A DNA stretch of 64,000 nt from Rhizobium acidisoli (lineage in GTDB: Bacteria; Pseudomonadota; Alphaproteobacteria; Rhizobiales; Rhizobiaceae), in contig NZ_CP034998.1 in the NCBI RefSeq assembly GCF_002531755.2, positions 2,604,001 through 2,668,000 of the forward strand, written 5' to 3'. Positions 8,149 to 16,690 of the stretch are shown here, one piece after another (positions within the stretch are counted from its first letter, which is position 1; each line of letters begins with the position of its first letter). The notes under the pieces are model-generated. The model had not been told where the DNA came from, ran no database searches, and was given only the letters and a program-made list of their open reading frames with translations. A program made the translations under genes and the position numbers.

Positions 8149-11100
8149 CTATTCGGCAGCCTGCAACTGCTCATCGTCCGGCACGGCGCGTGGACGCGTG
8201 GCAACCGCCATCTCCTCGTGCAGCCGCGCTTCCTCATGGGCGTGCGGCTTGCCGAAGCGGGCAAGCAGCAGATAGGCGACCGGGGTGATGAACAGTGTCA
8301 CCAGCGTCGCGAAGCCGAGACCGCCGACGATCACCCAGCCGAGTGCCACGCGCGCTTCGGCGCCGGCGCCATGGGCAAAGACCAGCGGCACGCCGCCAAG
8401 AATGGTGGCGATCATCGTCATCATCACAGGGCGAAGGCGCAGCGCGCAGGCCTTTTCGATCGACGAGCGCACGTCCTCGCCCCGATCGCGCAGCTGATTG
8501 GCGAATTCGACGATCAGAATACCGTTCTTCGCCATGACGCCGACCAACAGCACCAGGCCGATCTGGCTGTAGATATTGAGGCTGGAGCCGGTGATGATGA
8601 GCGCGAAGACGGCGCAGGCAAGGCCGAGCGGCACCGTCGACATGATGATCAGCGAGGACAGCACGCTTTCGAACTGCGCCGCCAGCACCAGGAAGATGAT
8701 GACAATGGCGAAGCCGAAGGTCAGCGCCATACCGCTTGAATTCTCCTCCAGCGTCGCGGCTTCGGCAAGCGGCAGCAGGCGTGCGCCTGCCGGCAGCAGC
8801 GGCTGCGCAAGCTGCGTTACCTGCTTGACCGCATCGCCGAGCGACATGCCGTTCTTCAGGCCGGCGGTGATCGCGACAGAGGCAAGCTGCTGCTCGCGGT
8901 TGAGCTGCGGCGCAACCGAACCTTCCTTCATCGTGGCGATGACCGACATCGGCACGATCTTGCCATCGCCGGTTTTCAGGAAGACGTTTTCGAGGTCGGT
9001 CGGATCGTCGATCGGCCGCGTCGTCGAGGTCAAAAGCACGGGATAGGACTCGCCGTCGACAAACACGTCGACCACCGAGCGCCCTTCGAGCAGCGACTGG
9101 ATCGCCGTCGAAAGCCCCGTAATATCGATGCCGAGATCGGAGGCACGTTCGCGGTCGATCGCCACCGAGACCTGCGCCTGGCTCGGCTCGTTGGTCAGGC
9201 GCGGCGTATCGTATTGGCCGGTGGCGTCGAGTGCCTGCACCAGCTTGGCGGCGGCCGCCGTCAGCGCCTCGTGATCATTGCCGATCAGCGCCATCTGCAC
9301 GCCGCTGCCGGCGCCGCGGATGCGCAGGCTGTTGGAGGAGATGGCGTTGCCGCGCAGCGCCGGCACCCTTGCTGCCGCCTGGTTGATGTCGCCGACGATC
9401 TCCGCCTGCGTCCGGTGGCGCTCTCCCCAGGGCGCAAGCGTCAGCACCATGAAGCCGCTATCCAGCGAACCGCCCTGGCCGGAGATCGAGAAGACGTTGC
9501 GGATGTCGCCGCTGTCTACGAGCGGCTGTAGATTCTCCTCGACGAGCTGCATCTTGTCGCGGGTGTATTCGAGGCTCGATCCTTGCGGCGTCGTCAGCCG
9601 CATCATCACCATCGACCGATCCTCTTCGGGCGTCAGCTCGCTCTTGACTGTGGAAAAGGCGACGAGCGCCGCGCCGGCGAAGATCACCGAAAAGAGAATA
9701 ACGACAAAGGGGGCGTTGAGGCAGCCGTGCAGCGCCCATTTATAGAGCCGGGCAAGCGCTCCGCCGAAACGGCCGAGCGCGCCGTGATCCTCGATCATCG
9801 GCTTCGTCAGCATGCGCGAGGCCAGCATCGGGCAGAGCGTCAGCGCCACGATCGACGACAGGCCGACGGAGAAGGCGAGCACGAAGCCGAATTCACGGAA
9901 AAGGCCGCCGACCTGTCCCGGCAGGAAGGAGAGCGGGATGAACACCGCCGCGAGCGTCGCGGTCGTCGCGACAACAGCAAAGAACACCTCGCGCGTTCCA
10001 AGCACGGCGGCCGCCCGCGGCCCCATGCCCTCGGCGCGGCGCCGCACGATGTTTTCGAGCACCACGATCGCGTCGTCGACGACGAGGCCGGTCGCCAGCA
10101 CGATCGCCAGCAGCGTCAGGATGTTGATCGAGAAACCGACCATGTAGATTGCCGCCAGCGTGCCGATCAGCGCCACCGGCATGCTGACCGCCGGGATCAG
10201 CGTCGCCCGCCAGTCGCGCAGGAAGAGATAGATGACCGCGGTAACGATGACGGCGGCGAGCAGCAGCGCCAGCACCACCTCATGGATCGCCCCCTGGATG
10301 AAGACGGCGTCGTCGCTGGTGATCGCGATCGTCGTGCCCTCGGGCAGCGTCTTCGACAATTGCTCGACGGCGGCCTTGATGCCGGTCGAAATGTTCAGCG
10401 TGTTGGATTGCGCCTGGCGGATGATGCCGAGGCCGATGCCCGGCTTACCGTTCGATCGCAGCGCCGTTTCGCCGTCGCGTGGGCCCAGCGTCACCGTCGC
10501 GACGTCACCGAGCCGGACGCGGTCCTGCAGCATGACCTTGGAAAAATCCGCCGGCGTCTGCAAGTTTGCAGTGGCACGCACCACGATATCCTGCGTGTTA
10601 CTCTTCAGCGATCCCGCCGGCACGTCGAGTGCGGCATTGTCGAGCGCCTTGGTCAGGTCGCCGATGGTCAGCCCGCGGCTTGCCAGCGCGCCTTGGTCGA
10701 CATCGACGCGGAAGACCTTCTCCTGGTCGCCATATTCCTCGACGTCGGCGACACCGTCGACGGAGGCGAGGCGATCGATCACCTCGTTTTCGACGAGCTG
10801 CGTCAGATCGTCCATGTTGAGCCTGGTGGAGGTGACGGCAAGGCGCATGATCGCCGAGGAGTCCGAATCCGCCTTGACGATCTGCGGTGCATCCGCCTCA
10901 TCAGGCAGATTCTGGGTGATGCGGCCGATCGCGTCGCGCACGTCGTTGGCGGCGACCGCAAGATCGATCGCATCCGAGAATTCAAGCGTCACCCGGCTCT
11001 GGCCGAAGGAAGAGGTGGACGAGATCGATTTCAGGCCGCTGACGCGCGCGACGGCGCCCTCGATCACCTTGGTCAGTTCCTGGTCGATGGTCTGCGGCGA

Positions 11101-11304
11101 TGCGCCGTCGAAGGTCGTGCGCACCGTGACGACGGGACGGTCGACATCCGGCAGTTCGCGCACCTCGACGCCAACGTAAGCCGCAAGGCCGGCGACAACC
11201 ATCAGCGTATTGAACACCAGTGCCAGGATTGGCCGGCGAACGAAAAGCGCGGTGAAGCTCTGCTTGCCCGAGGCCCTGTCCTGATGAATCTCGGTCACAC
11301 TCAT
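8149..11304 (-). CDS. RND multidrug efflux permease (AcrB/MexB family, HAE1 type)
   Basis: 1051 residues, the usual length for the family. It has the first membrane helix near residues 28-48, a large periplasmic loop, the TM4 proton-relay signature LATGLVVDDAIVVLEN with the paired aspartates, and a second half repeating the topology (LVLAAQFESVLSSLIIMSTVPLG, GVMAKNGILIVEFANQLRD). It exports drugs or other amphiphiles using proton motive force, in complex with a periplasmic adaptor and an outer-membrane channel. The adaptor gene immediately upstream overlaps by 4 bp, indicating translational coupling. No outer-membrane factor or TetR regulator is adjacent, so those partners are encoded elsewhere. 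Confidence 0.95.
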   Translation of the reverse strand: MSVTEIHQDRASGKQSFTALFVRRPILALVFNTLMVVAGLAAYVGVEVRELPDVDRPVVTVRTTFDGASPQTIDQELTKVIEGAVARVSGLKSISSTSSFGQSRVTLEFSDAIDLAVAANDVRDAIGRITQNLPDEADAPQIVKADSDSSAIMRLAVTSTRLNMDDLTQLVENEVIDRLASVDGVADVEEYGDQEKVFRVDVDQGALASRGLTIGDLTKALDNAALDVPAGSLKSNTQDIVVRATANLQTPADFSKVMLQDRVRLGDVATVTLGPRDGETALRSNGKPGIGLGIIRQAQSNTLNISTGIKAAVEQLSKTLPEGTTIAITSDDAVFIQGAIHEVVLALLLAAVIVTAVIYLFLRDWRATLIPAVSMPVALIGTLAAIYMVGFSINILTLLAIVLATGLVVDDAIVVLENIVRRRAEGMGPRAAAVLGTREVFFAVVATTATLAAVFIPLSFLPGQVGGLFREFGFVLAFSVGLSSIVALTLCPMLASRMLTKPMIEDHGALGRFGGALARLYKWALHGCLNAPFVVILFSVIFAGAALVAFSTVKSELTPEEDRSMVMMRLTTPQGSSLEYTRDKMQLVEENLQPLVDSGDIRNVFSISGQGGSLDSGFMVLTLAPWGERHRTQAEIVGDINQAAARVPALRGNAISSNSLRIRGAGSGVQMALIGNDHEALTAAAAKLVQALDATGQYDTPRLTNEPSQAQVSVAIDRERASDLGIDITGLSTAIQSLLEGRSVVDVFVDGESYPVLLTSTTRPIDDPTDLENVFLKTGDGKIVPMSVIATMKEGSVAPQLNREQQLASVAITAGLKNGMSLGDAVKQVTQLAQPLLPAGARLLPLAEAATLEENSSGMALTFGFAIVIIFLVLAAQFESVLSSLIIMSTVPLGLACAVFALIITGSSLNIYSQIGLVLLVGVMAKNGILIVEFANQLRDRGEDVRSSIEKACALRLRPVMMTMIATILGGVPLVFAHGAGAEARVALGWVIVGGLGFATLVTLFITPVAYLLLARFGKPHAHEEARLHEEMAVATRPRAVPDDEQLQAAE

Positions 11305-12512
11305 TGCGTGGCGACCTCGCCATTCGCGGCCACGTCGGCGGAAACGCGCACCGCTCCACCCTCGCGCACGCGCTGCAGGCCTTGCGTCACGATCTTGTCC
11401 CCGTCCTTGAGATCGGCTTTGACGAGGACGAAATCCGGGTTGCGCTGCACGACGCTGACCCGCACCTTATGCGACTTGTCGTCGTTGACCAGCCAGACGA
11501 AGGACCCTTGCGAATCCCACTGCACGGACTGCGGATCGACCGCCGGATATTTGTCCCCAGGGAATTTCATGCTGACGCTGAAGGACATGCCGGCGCGCAG
11601 CTCGTCGGAAGCGTTGTCGATGCGGGCGCGCAGTCGAAGCGTACGGCTTGCCGCGTCGATGCGGTTGTCGACAGCTTCGACTTCCCCGGAAAACACCTGC
11701 CCCGGCTTTGCGACCGACATCGCCTCGACCGGCTGGCCGACCGACACTGTGTTGGCGAAGCGCTCCGGCACCCAGAAGTCGACGAGGATTTCCGAACGGT
11801 CGTCGAGTGTGACGATCGGAATGCTCGTCGTGACATTGTCGCCGATATTGACCGGCACGATGCCGACGATGCCATCGATCGGCGCAACAATGTTGCGTCG
11901 TGCGAGATTGAGCTCGGCGACTTGCAGCTGCAGCCGCGCGCCCTGCTCGGCGATCTCGGAATCGAACACGTCCATGCGCGATACGCTTGATTTGATGTTG
12001 TGATAGAGATTGGATTTCTCGACGGCGGCCTTGACCGCCACGTCAGCCTGGCCGCGGGCAATCACCTGCTCCTCGCTGTCGAGCTTGGCGAGCACCTGGC
12101 CGGCCTTCACCCTGTCGCCCGACTTGATGAGGATTTCGCGGATCGTACCCGATGCCTGCGGCGTGACCGCGACCGAGCGGATCGCATCCCCCGTGCCGAT
12201 GGCGTTCAGCCGGTCGTTGACGACGCCCTGGACGACCGCCTGCGTTGCGACGAGAATGGCGCCGTTGCGCCCGCCGCCATTGCGGCGGTTCTGGCCTTGT
12301 CCCTGCCCCTCGCCACGCTGTTGGCCTTGCGCCCGCGCGGGAGCGTCGGCATCCGCCGTCCGCTCAGCCTTCGGCGCGATCCTGGAAACGATGCCGTCTG
12401 GAATACCCGCATCGCGCATCATGTCGCCGGCGCCCGGGACAAAGAAAACCCACGCGGCAAAGCCGGCAACAATGACGATGAGCGAAAGTATAAACTGCTT
12501 CCAAAAGGCCAT
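11301..12512 (-). CDS. RND efflux periplasmic adaptor subunit (membrane fusion protein)
   Basis: 403 residues. An N-terminal membrane anchor (about residues 7-28, FILSLIVIVAGFAAWVFFV) is followed by a Gln/Gly/Arg-rich low-complexity linker (about 60-85), then the barrel-sandwich/lipoyl half motifs (SGDRVKAGQVLAKLD and RRNIVAPIDGIVGIVPVNIGD), the alpha-hairpin and the beta-barrel domain. It bridges the inner-membrane pump and the outer-membrane channel. First gene of the two-gene operon. The Gln/Gly-rich linker is an oddity of composition rather than a domain. Confidence 0.93.
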   Translation of the reverse strand: MAFWKQFILSLIVIVAGFAAWVFFVPGAGDMMRDAGIPDGIVSRIAPKAERTADADAPARAQGQQRGEGQGQGQNRRNGGGRNGAILVATQAVVQGVVNDRLNAIGTGDAIRSVAVTPQASGTIREILIKSGDRVKAGQVLAKLDSEEQVIARGQADVAVKAAVEKSNLYHNIKSSVSRMDVFDSEIAEQGARLQLQVAELNLARRNIVAPIDGIVGIVPVNIGDNVTTSIPIVTLDDRSEILVDFWVPERFANTVSVGQPVEAMSVAKPGQVFSGEVEAVDNRIDAASRTLRLRARIDNASDELRAGMSFSVSMKFPGDKYPAVDPQSVQWDSQGSFVWLVNDDKSHKVRVSVVQRNPDFVLVKADLKDGDKIVTQGLQRVREGGAVRVSADVAANGEVATQ

Positions 12513-12778
12513 TCACGTCTCCGGAGGGACTCGAGGTTGGACCAGGGTCGGTCGAAAGAGGCGCTGCGGGATGACGGTCCCGTCTGATGCGACAATATCG
12601 CGCGTTTACAGTTTACCGGCAAGCATAAGCAGCCGGCATTACCGATTTGTAATATCAGCAAAGAATGGGAATAACCCGACCGCTCACTTTTGCTTGAACG
12701 AACACTCGCCGTGTCTTTGACACCGCCGATTGGCGGGCGAGACGCCATGCAATATCTCTGCCGATGCGGCCTAAATGT

Positions 12779-13687
12779 CTATCGCCTCATCGACCATCGC
12801 AAGCCCATGACGGCTGCAATTCCCAATATCGGCCACACCGCCCAGAACTGCCCCGTCCAGGTGAAGAGGTTGATGCCGACAATGCCGAGCGCCACGATCG
12901 CCAGCGAGGTGATCTTCCGGTTGAACAGGGTCTGATTGCGATTCCAGGCGAAGGCCGCGACGACGGCAAGCGCAAGCACCGGAAAGCGCGCCCAGAAAAC
13001 GCCCTGCCACGATAGAAGATTGATGCCGATCAGCACCGCCGCGATGACGCCGAGCACAGCGAACAGTCTGCGTCTGCCAGGGTGCGCGCTTGCGTCGGCA
13101 ATTTGAGCCGCCGGCTGCGGTTGCGCGGGCGCTGGTCGTTGGGGCGGCGGCGTCTCGTCCTTGGCATCGCCGATCTTCACCGCGTAGCTCGGCACGCCTT
13201 CATCGACGTTCTTCACCATCAGCGGCCCGAGAAACTCAAACCCGACCGCGACCTTGTTGCGGACCTGGTCGTAGACAGTGCTTGAGATGACGATGCCGCC
13301 GGCCGAAGCCGAAGCCTGCAGCCGTGCGGCGATGTTGACGCCGTCGCCGTAGATGTCGTCGTCTTCGACGATCACATCGCCGAGATTGATGCCGATGCGG
13401 AACAGCATGCGTCCGTCTTCCGGGCGGCGGGCGTTGAAACCGGCAAGTTCGTTCTGGGTATCGACGGCGGCGCGCACCGCCTCGACCACGCTCGGGAAAT
13501 CGGCGATCAGCCCATCGCCCCAGGTGTTGACGACACGGCCGCCATGGCTTTCGATCAAGCGCCCCATCGCCTCCCGGCAGCGCTTCAGCGCCGCAAGCGT
13601 CCCCTCCTCGTCGGCCCCCATCAGCCGGGTATAGTCCTGCACGTCAGCACAGAAGATCGTCGTCAGCTTGCGCCGCGTTTCACTCAT
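12779..13687 (-). CDS. class III adenylate/guanylate cyclase with C-terminal duplicated two-helix membrane module
   Basis: 302 residues from MSETRRKL. Residues 8-170 are a class III cyclase catalytic domain: metal-binding Asp15 (IFCADVQDY) and Asp58 (NTWGDGL), and the transition-state pair Asn118 and Arg122 (GDGVNIAARLQ). All key residues are present, so it is probably active, making cAMP or cGMP. A Pro/Gln-rich linker (180-200) leads to two copies, 50 residues apart, of a paired-helix membrane module (GINLLSWQGVFW at 221 and GINLFTWTGQFW at 271) resembling the 2TM domain family. A C-terminal rather than N-terminal membrane anchor is unusual. It lies downstream of a 16-bp inverted repeat. Confidence 0.88.
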   Translation of the reverse strand: MSETRRKLTTIFCADVQDYTRLMGADEEGTLAALKRCREAMGRLIESHGGRVVNTWGDGLIADFPSVVEAVRAAVDTQNELAGFNARRPEDGRMLFRIGINLGDVIVEDDDIYGDGVNIAARLQASASAGGIVISSTVYDQVRNKVAVGFEFLGPLMVKNVDEGVPSYAVKIGDAKDETPPPQRPAPAQPQPAAQIADASAHPGRRRLFAVLGVIAAVLIGINLLSWQGVFWARFPVLALAVVAAFAWNRNQTLFNRKITSLAIVALGIVGINLFTWTGQFWAVWPILGIAAVMGLRWSMRR

Positions 13688-13791
13688 GGTCTCTCGTCTC
13701 CGCGCTGTCTGCTCCCGCAAGGTCGCTGCAAACGTGGAATGTGGGTGAGTGATCGGCGATTGCAGCGGCGGTAAGTTACTAAGCCTTTGTC

Positions 13792-13832
13792 TTCGTTACC
13801 ATCGATAATTGCAAACTATCGATGGTAACGAA
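13792..13832. promoter_or_regulatory. 16-bp perfect inverted repeat, function unknown
   Basis: TTCGTTACCATCGATA pairs exactly with TATCGATGGTAACGAA across a 9-base spacer. It sits between the spoVR stop (13857) and the cyclase start (13687), about 105 bp ahead of the latter. No T-run follows on either strand, so an ordinary intrinsic terminator is unlikely. An operator for a dimeric regulator of the cyclase, or a structured RNA end for the prkA operon, would fit. Confidence 0.6.
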
Positions 13833-13856
13833 TGCGGCTTGGAGAAAGATCGGGGA

Positions 13857-15407
13857 TCATTGAACGATCTTGCGCGGGCTCGCCGTGTGCTCCCTCGCCA
13901 CGCTGTTCGAACTATCGATTTCCTGAAGCAGCACGTCGTAGCCCCAGAGATCGGCGAGGTGCTGCAGGACAGCCCTCGTGTCGGCCTCCTGAAGATAGCT
14001 GCCGCTCATCATGATATGTTGCAGCAGCAGGCGGCGGTCACCAGCGAGGTCGACATCGACGATGTCGATTGCCGGATCGGTCCAGCCGATATCGTATTCG
14101 CGGGAAAGCTGGCGGCGGATGCGCAGATATCCGCGCTCGTTGTGGATCGCCGAAACCAGCACACCCTCGGTCTGTTCCGGGTCGTCGTAGAGATGGAACA
14201 GCCGCAACTGGCGGATCAGGTTCGGGCTGAGGAATTGGCTGATGAAACTTTCGTCCCGGTAATTGGCCCAGATATCGCGCAGCACGGCCATCGCATCACC
14301 GCGGCCGGCGATATCGGGAAACCATGTGCGGTCTTCTTCCGTCGGCTGCGTGACGATCCTCTCGATATCCTGCATCATTGCAAAACCGAGCGCATAGGGG
14401 TTGAAGCCCGAGAACCGCCGATCGTCGTAGCTCGGCTGGAACACCACGTTGGAGTGCGACTTCAAGAATTCGAGGAAGTTGCCGTCGCTGATCTGCCCCC
14501 GCTCGTGGAGCCGGTTCATGATCTGATAGTGGACGAAGGTCGCGGTCCCCTCATTCATCACCTTGGTCTGCCGCTGGGGATGGAAATATTGGGCGACATG
14601 GCGGACGATGCGAAGGATCTCACGTTGCCATGGCTGCAGCCGCGGCGCAGTTTTCTCGAGAAAATAGAGGATGTTGTCCTGAGGCAGACCAAGTGCGGCG
14701 CGGCGCTTTTCCAGGCCGCCGTCGCTTGCCTTTTTGGCCTTGCCGACCGGAACCGTGCGCCACAGATCGTTGAACATCTGCTCTTCGTGGGCGCGGCGCT
14801 CCTGCTGCCGCTTCTCCTCCTGGCGAAGGTCGATGGTGGTCTTGCCCGCGTAGCGATGCACTCCGTGCGACATCAGCGCATGCGCCGCATCGAGCGTCCG
14901 CTCGACGGCCGTTTCGCCATAACGCTCTTCGCAGCGGGTGATATAACCTTTGGCAAAATCGAGGTAATCGAGGATTCCTTCCGCATCGGTCCAAAGTTTG
15001 AAGAGATAATTGTTCTTGAAGAAATGGTTGTGGCCGAAGGCCGCGTGCGCGGTGACGAGCGTTTGCATCGTCGCCGTATTCTCCTCCATCAGGTAGGAGA
15101 TGCAGGGAGAGCTGTTGATGACGATCTCATAGGCGAGGTCGCGCATACCGCGGCGGTAGAAGGCTTCATGATGCGCGAAATGTTTGCCGAAGGACCAATG
15201 GCGGTAAAACAGCGGCATGCCGGTCGAGGAATAGGCATCCAGCATCTGCTCCGAGGTGATGACTTCGATCTGGTTCGGATAGACGTCGAGGCCGAGTTCG
15301 CCGAGCGCGATTTCCTCGCAGGCGTCGTGGATGCGTTGGAGCGTCGAAAAGTCCCAGTCGGCCCCCTCGAACAACAGCCGCTCTCTTGGCCTCATCGTCG
15401 TGTTCAT
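13857..15407 (-). CDS. spoVR: SpoVR family protein (YcgB-like)
   Basis: 516 residues matching the SpoVR/YcgB family, named from a Bacillus spore-cortex phenotype but widespread in bacteria that do not sporulate. Recognisable runs are LLFEGADWDF near the N-terminus, YRRGMRDLAYEIVINSSPCI and NPYALGFAMMQDIERI. The biochemical role is unknown. It is the third gene of prkA-yeaH-spoVR; its ATG overlaps the stop of the DUF444 gene by 4 bp. In enterobacteria the same three genes form a stationary-phase and nitrogen-stress module. Confidence 0.93.
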   Translation of the reverse strand: MNTTMRPRERLLFEGADWDFSTLQRIHDACEEIALGELGLDVYPNQIEVITSEQMLDAYSSTGMPLFYRHWSFGKHFAHHEAFYRRGMRDLAYEIVINSSPCISYLMEENTATMQTLVTAHAAFGHNHFFKNNYLFKLWTDAEGILDYLDFAKGYITRCEERYGETAVERTLDAAHALMSHGVHRYAGKTTIDLRQEEKRQQERRAHEEQMFNDLWRTVPVGKAKKASDGGLEKRRAALGLPQDNILYFLEKTAPRLQPWQREILRIVRHVAQYFHPQRQTKVMNEGTATFVHYQIMNRLHERGQISDGNFLEFLKSHSNVVFQPSYDDRRFSGFNPYALGFAMMQDIERIVTQPTEEDRTWFPDIAGRGDAMAVLRDIWANYRDESFISQFLSPNLIRQLRLFHLYDDPEQTEGVLVSAIHNERGYLRIRRQLSREYDIGWTDPAIDIVDVDLAGDRRLLLQHIMMSGSYLQEADTRAVLQHLADLWGYDVLLQEIDSSNSVAREHTASPRKIVQ

Positions 15408-16678
15408 GGCGTCACCCTCGACTGTGCGTCACGCTTCTGGAAGAGATCGTGGAAAACCGGGAATATTTCGCTTCGCCGGCAGACCTTGCGCATCGAAAGC
15501 GGCAGCAGCTCGGAGCGGATCCCGTCATAGAGCATCCAAAGCGGTGAACGCGATACCGACGAGTCGCCGCCCTCTTCGCCGACCTCGATATAGGCAAAAT
15601 ACTGGCAGAGCGGCAAAATCTCGCGCAGCAGCTGTCCGCTCAGGTTTCCGTCCGAATGGGCGTTGTCGCCGTCCGAGGCCTGGGCGCCATAGATGTTCCA
15701 CTCTGCCGGATCGAAACGCGCCGCGATGATCCCGCGCATGGCCGCAAGGGCGCTGGACACCAGCGTGCCGCCGGTTGCCGGGCCGTAGAAGAAGGTTTCC
15801 TCGTCGACTTCCTCGGCCTTGTCGGTATGGCGGATGAAGACGATCTCCACCTTCTTGTAGCGCTTCGACAGGAAGAGATAGAGCAGCAGGTAGAACCGCT
15901 TCGCGAGGTCCTTCATGTGTTCCGACATCGAGCCGGAGACGTCCATAAGGCAGAACATCACGGCCTTGGCCACGGGTTTCGGCTCGTTTTCAAAACGGCG
16001 GTACCGCACGTCGAGCGGATCGATATAGGGAATGCGGCGGCTTTTTTCCGTCAGCGATTTGAGTTTCGCCTCGAGCGCCAGGCGGCTCTCGTCGTCCTCG
16101 CATTCCTCGATCTGCCGCTGCAGGGCTTCGATCTCTTCGCGGCGCGGACGGTGAAGTGCGACGCGGCGCATCATCGCCAACCTTGTCGTGCGGCCGACGG
16201 CGATGTTGGACGGCGATCCGGACACCGAATAGCCGGCCCGCAGCGGCGTTTCCTCTTCGGTTTCGGCTAGACGCCGTTTGGCAAGATCGGGCAGTTCCAG
16301 GTCGTCGAGAAAGACATCGAGGAATTCCTCGCGCGTCAGCACGAAACGGAAACCGTCCTCACCGTCGCCCTCGCCCGCATCCTTTGGCTTTCCACCCCTG
16401 CCCCCCGGCGGGCGCGGAATGATATCGCCTTCGACGAAGGCTCTGTTTCCCGGCAGGATGTGATCTGCGGTGCCGCCTTCGCCTTTGCGAAGGCTCGGTT
16501 CGGCCATTCCGTCGATCGGCAGGCTGATCTCCCCGCCGTCGAGTACATCGCGGATGTTGCGGTTTTGCAGAGAACGTTTGACCGCCTGCTGCACGGCGCC
16601 TTTCATGCGCCGAAGAAACCGTTGCCGATTTTCCAGACTTTTACCGCGCGGATTTAGCCGACGGTCGACAATGTGCAT
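15404..16678 (-). CDS. yeaH: YeaH/YhbH family protein (DUF444, VWA-like)
   Basis: 424 residues. The N-terminus MHIVDRRLNPRGKSLENRQRFLRR is typical of the family. The second half holds a von Willebrand A-like segment with a MIDAS-type motif (CLMDVSGSMSEHMKDLAKRF) and the family's EIVFIRHTDKAEEVDEETFF run. It is part of the PrkA kinase module and thought to act with it; the mechanism is not established. It lies 12 bp after prkA and overlaps spoVR by 4 bp, so the three are probably co-translated. Confidence 0.93.
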   Translation of the reverse strand: MHIVDRRLNPRGKSLENRQRFLRRMKGAVQQAVKRSLQNRNIRDVLDGGEISLPIDGMAEPSLRKGEGGTADHILPGNRAFVEGDIIPRPPGGRGGKPKDAGEGDGEDGFRFVLTREEFLDVFLDDLELPDLAKRRLAETEEETPLRAGYSVSGSPSNIAVGRTTRLAMMRRVALHRPRREEIEALQRQIEECEDDESRLALEAKLKSLTEKSRRIPYIDPLDVRYRRFENEPKPVAKAVMFCLMDVSGSMSEHMKDLAKRFYLLLYLFLSKRYKKVEIVFIRHTDKAEEVDEETFFYGPATGGTLVSSALAAMRGIIAARFDPAEWNIYGAQASDGDNAHSDGNLSGQLLREILPLCQYFAYIEVGEEGGDSSVSRSPLWMLYDGIRSELLPLSMRKVCRRSEIFPVFHDLFQKRDAQSRVTP

Positions 16679-16690
16679 GGTGGCTCCGCA

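Noticed and set aside
9583..12003. 806-codon plus-strand open frame opposite the RND efflux genes
   Set aside because: It is the antisense of two clearly homologous proteins, is extremely rich in Arg, Asp and His, and has no recognisable domain; long antisense frames are expected at this GC content.
13809..15530. 573-codon plus-strand open frame opposite spoVR
   Set aside because: Shadow of the spoVR gene; no homology apparent and its first codons overlap the 16-bp inverted repeat.
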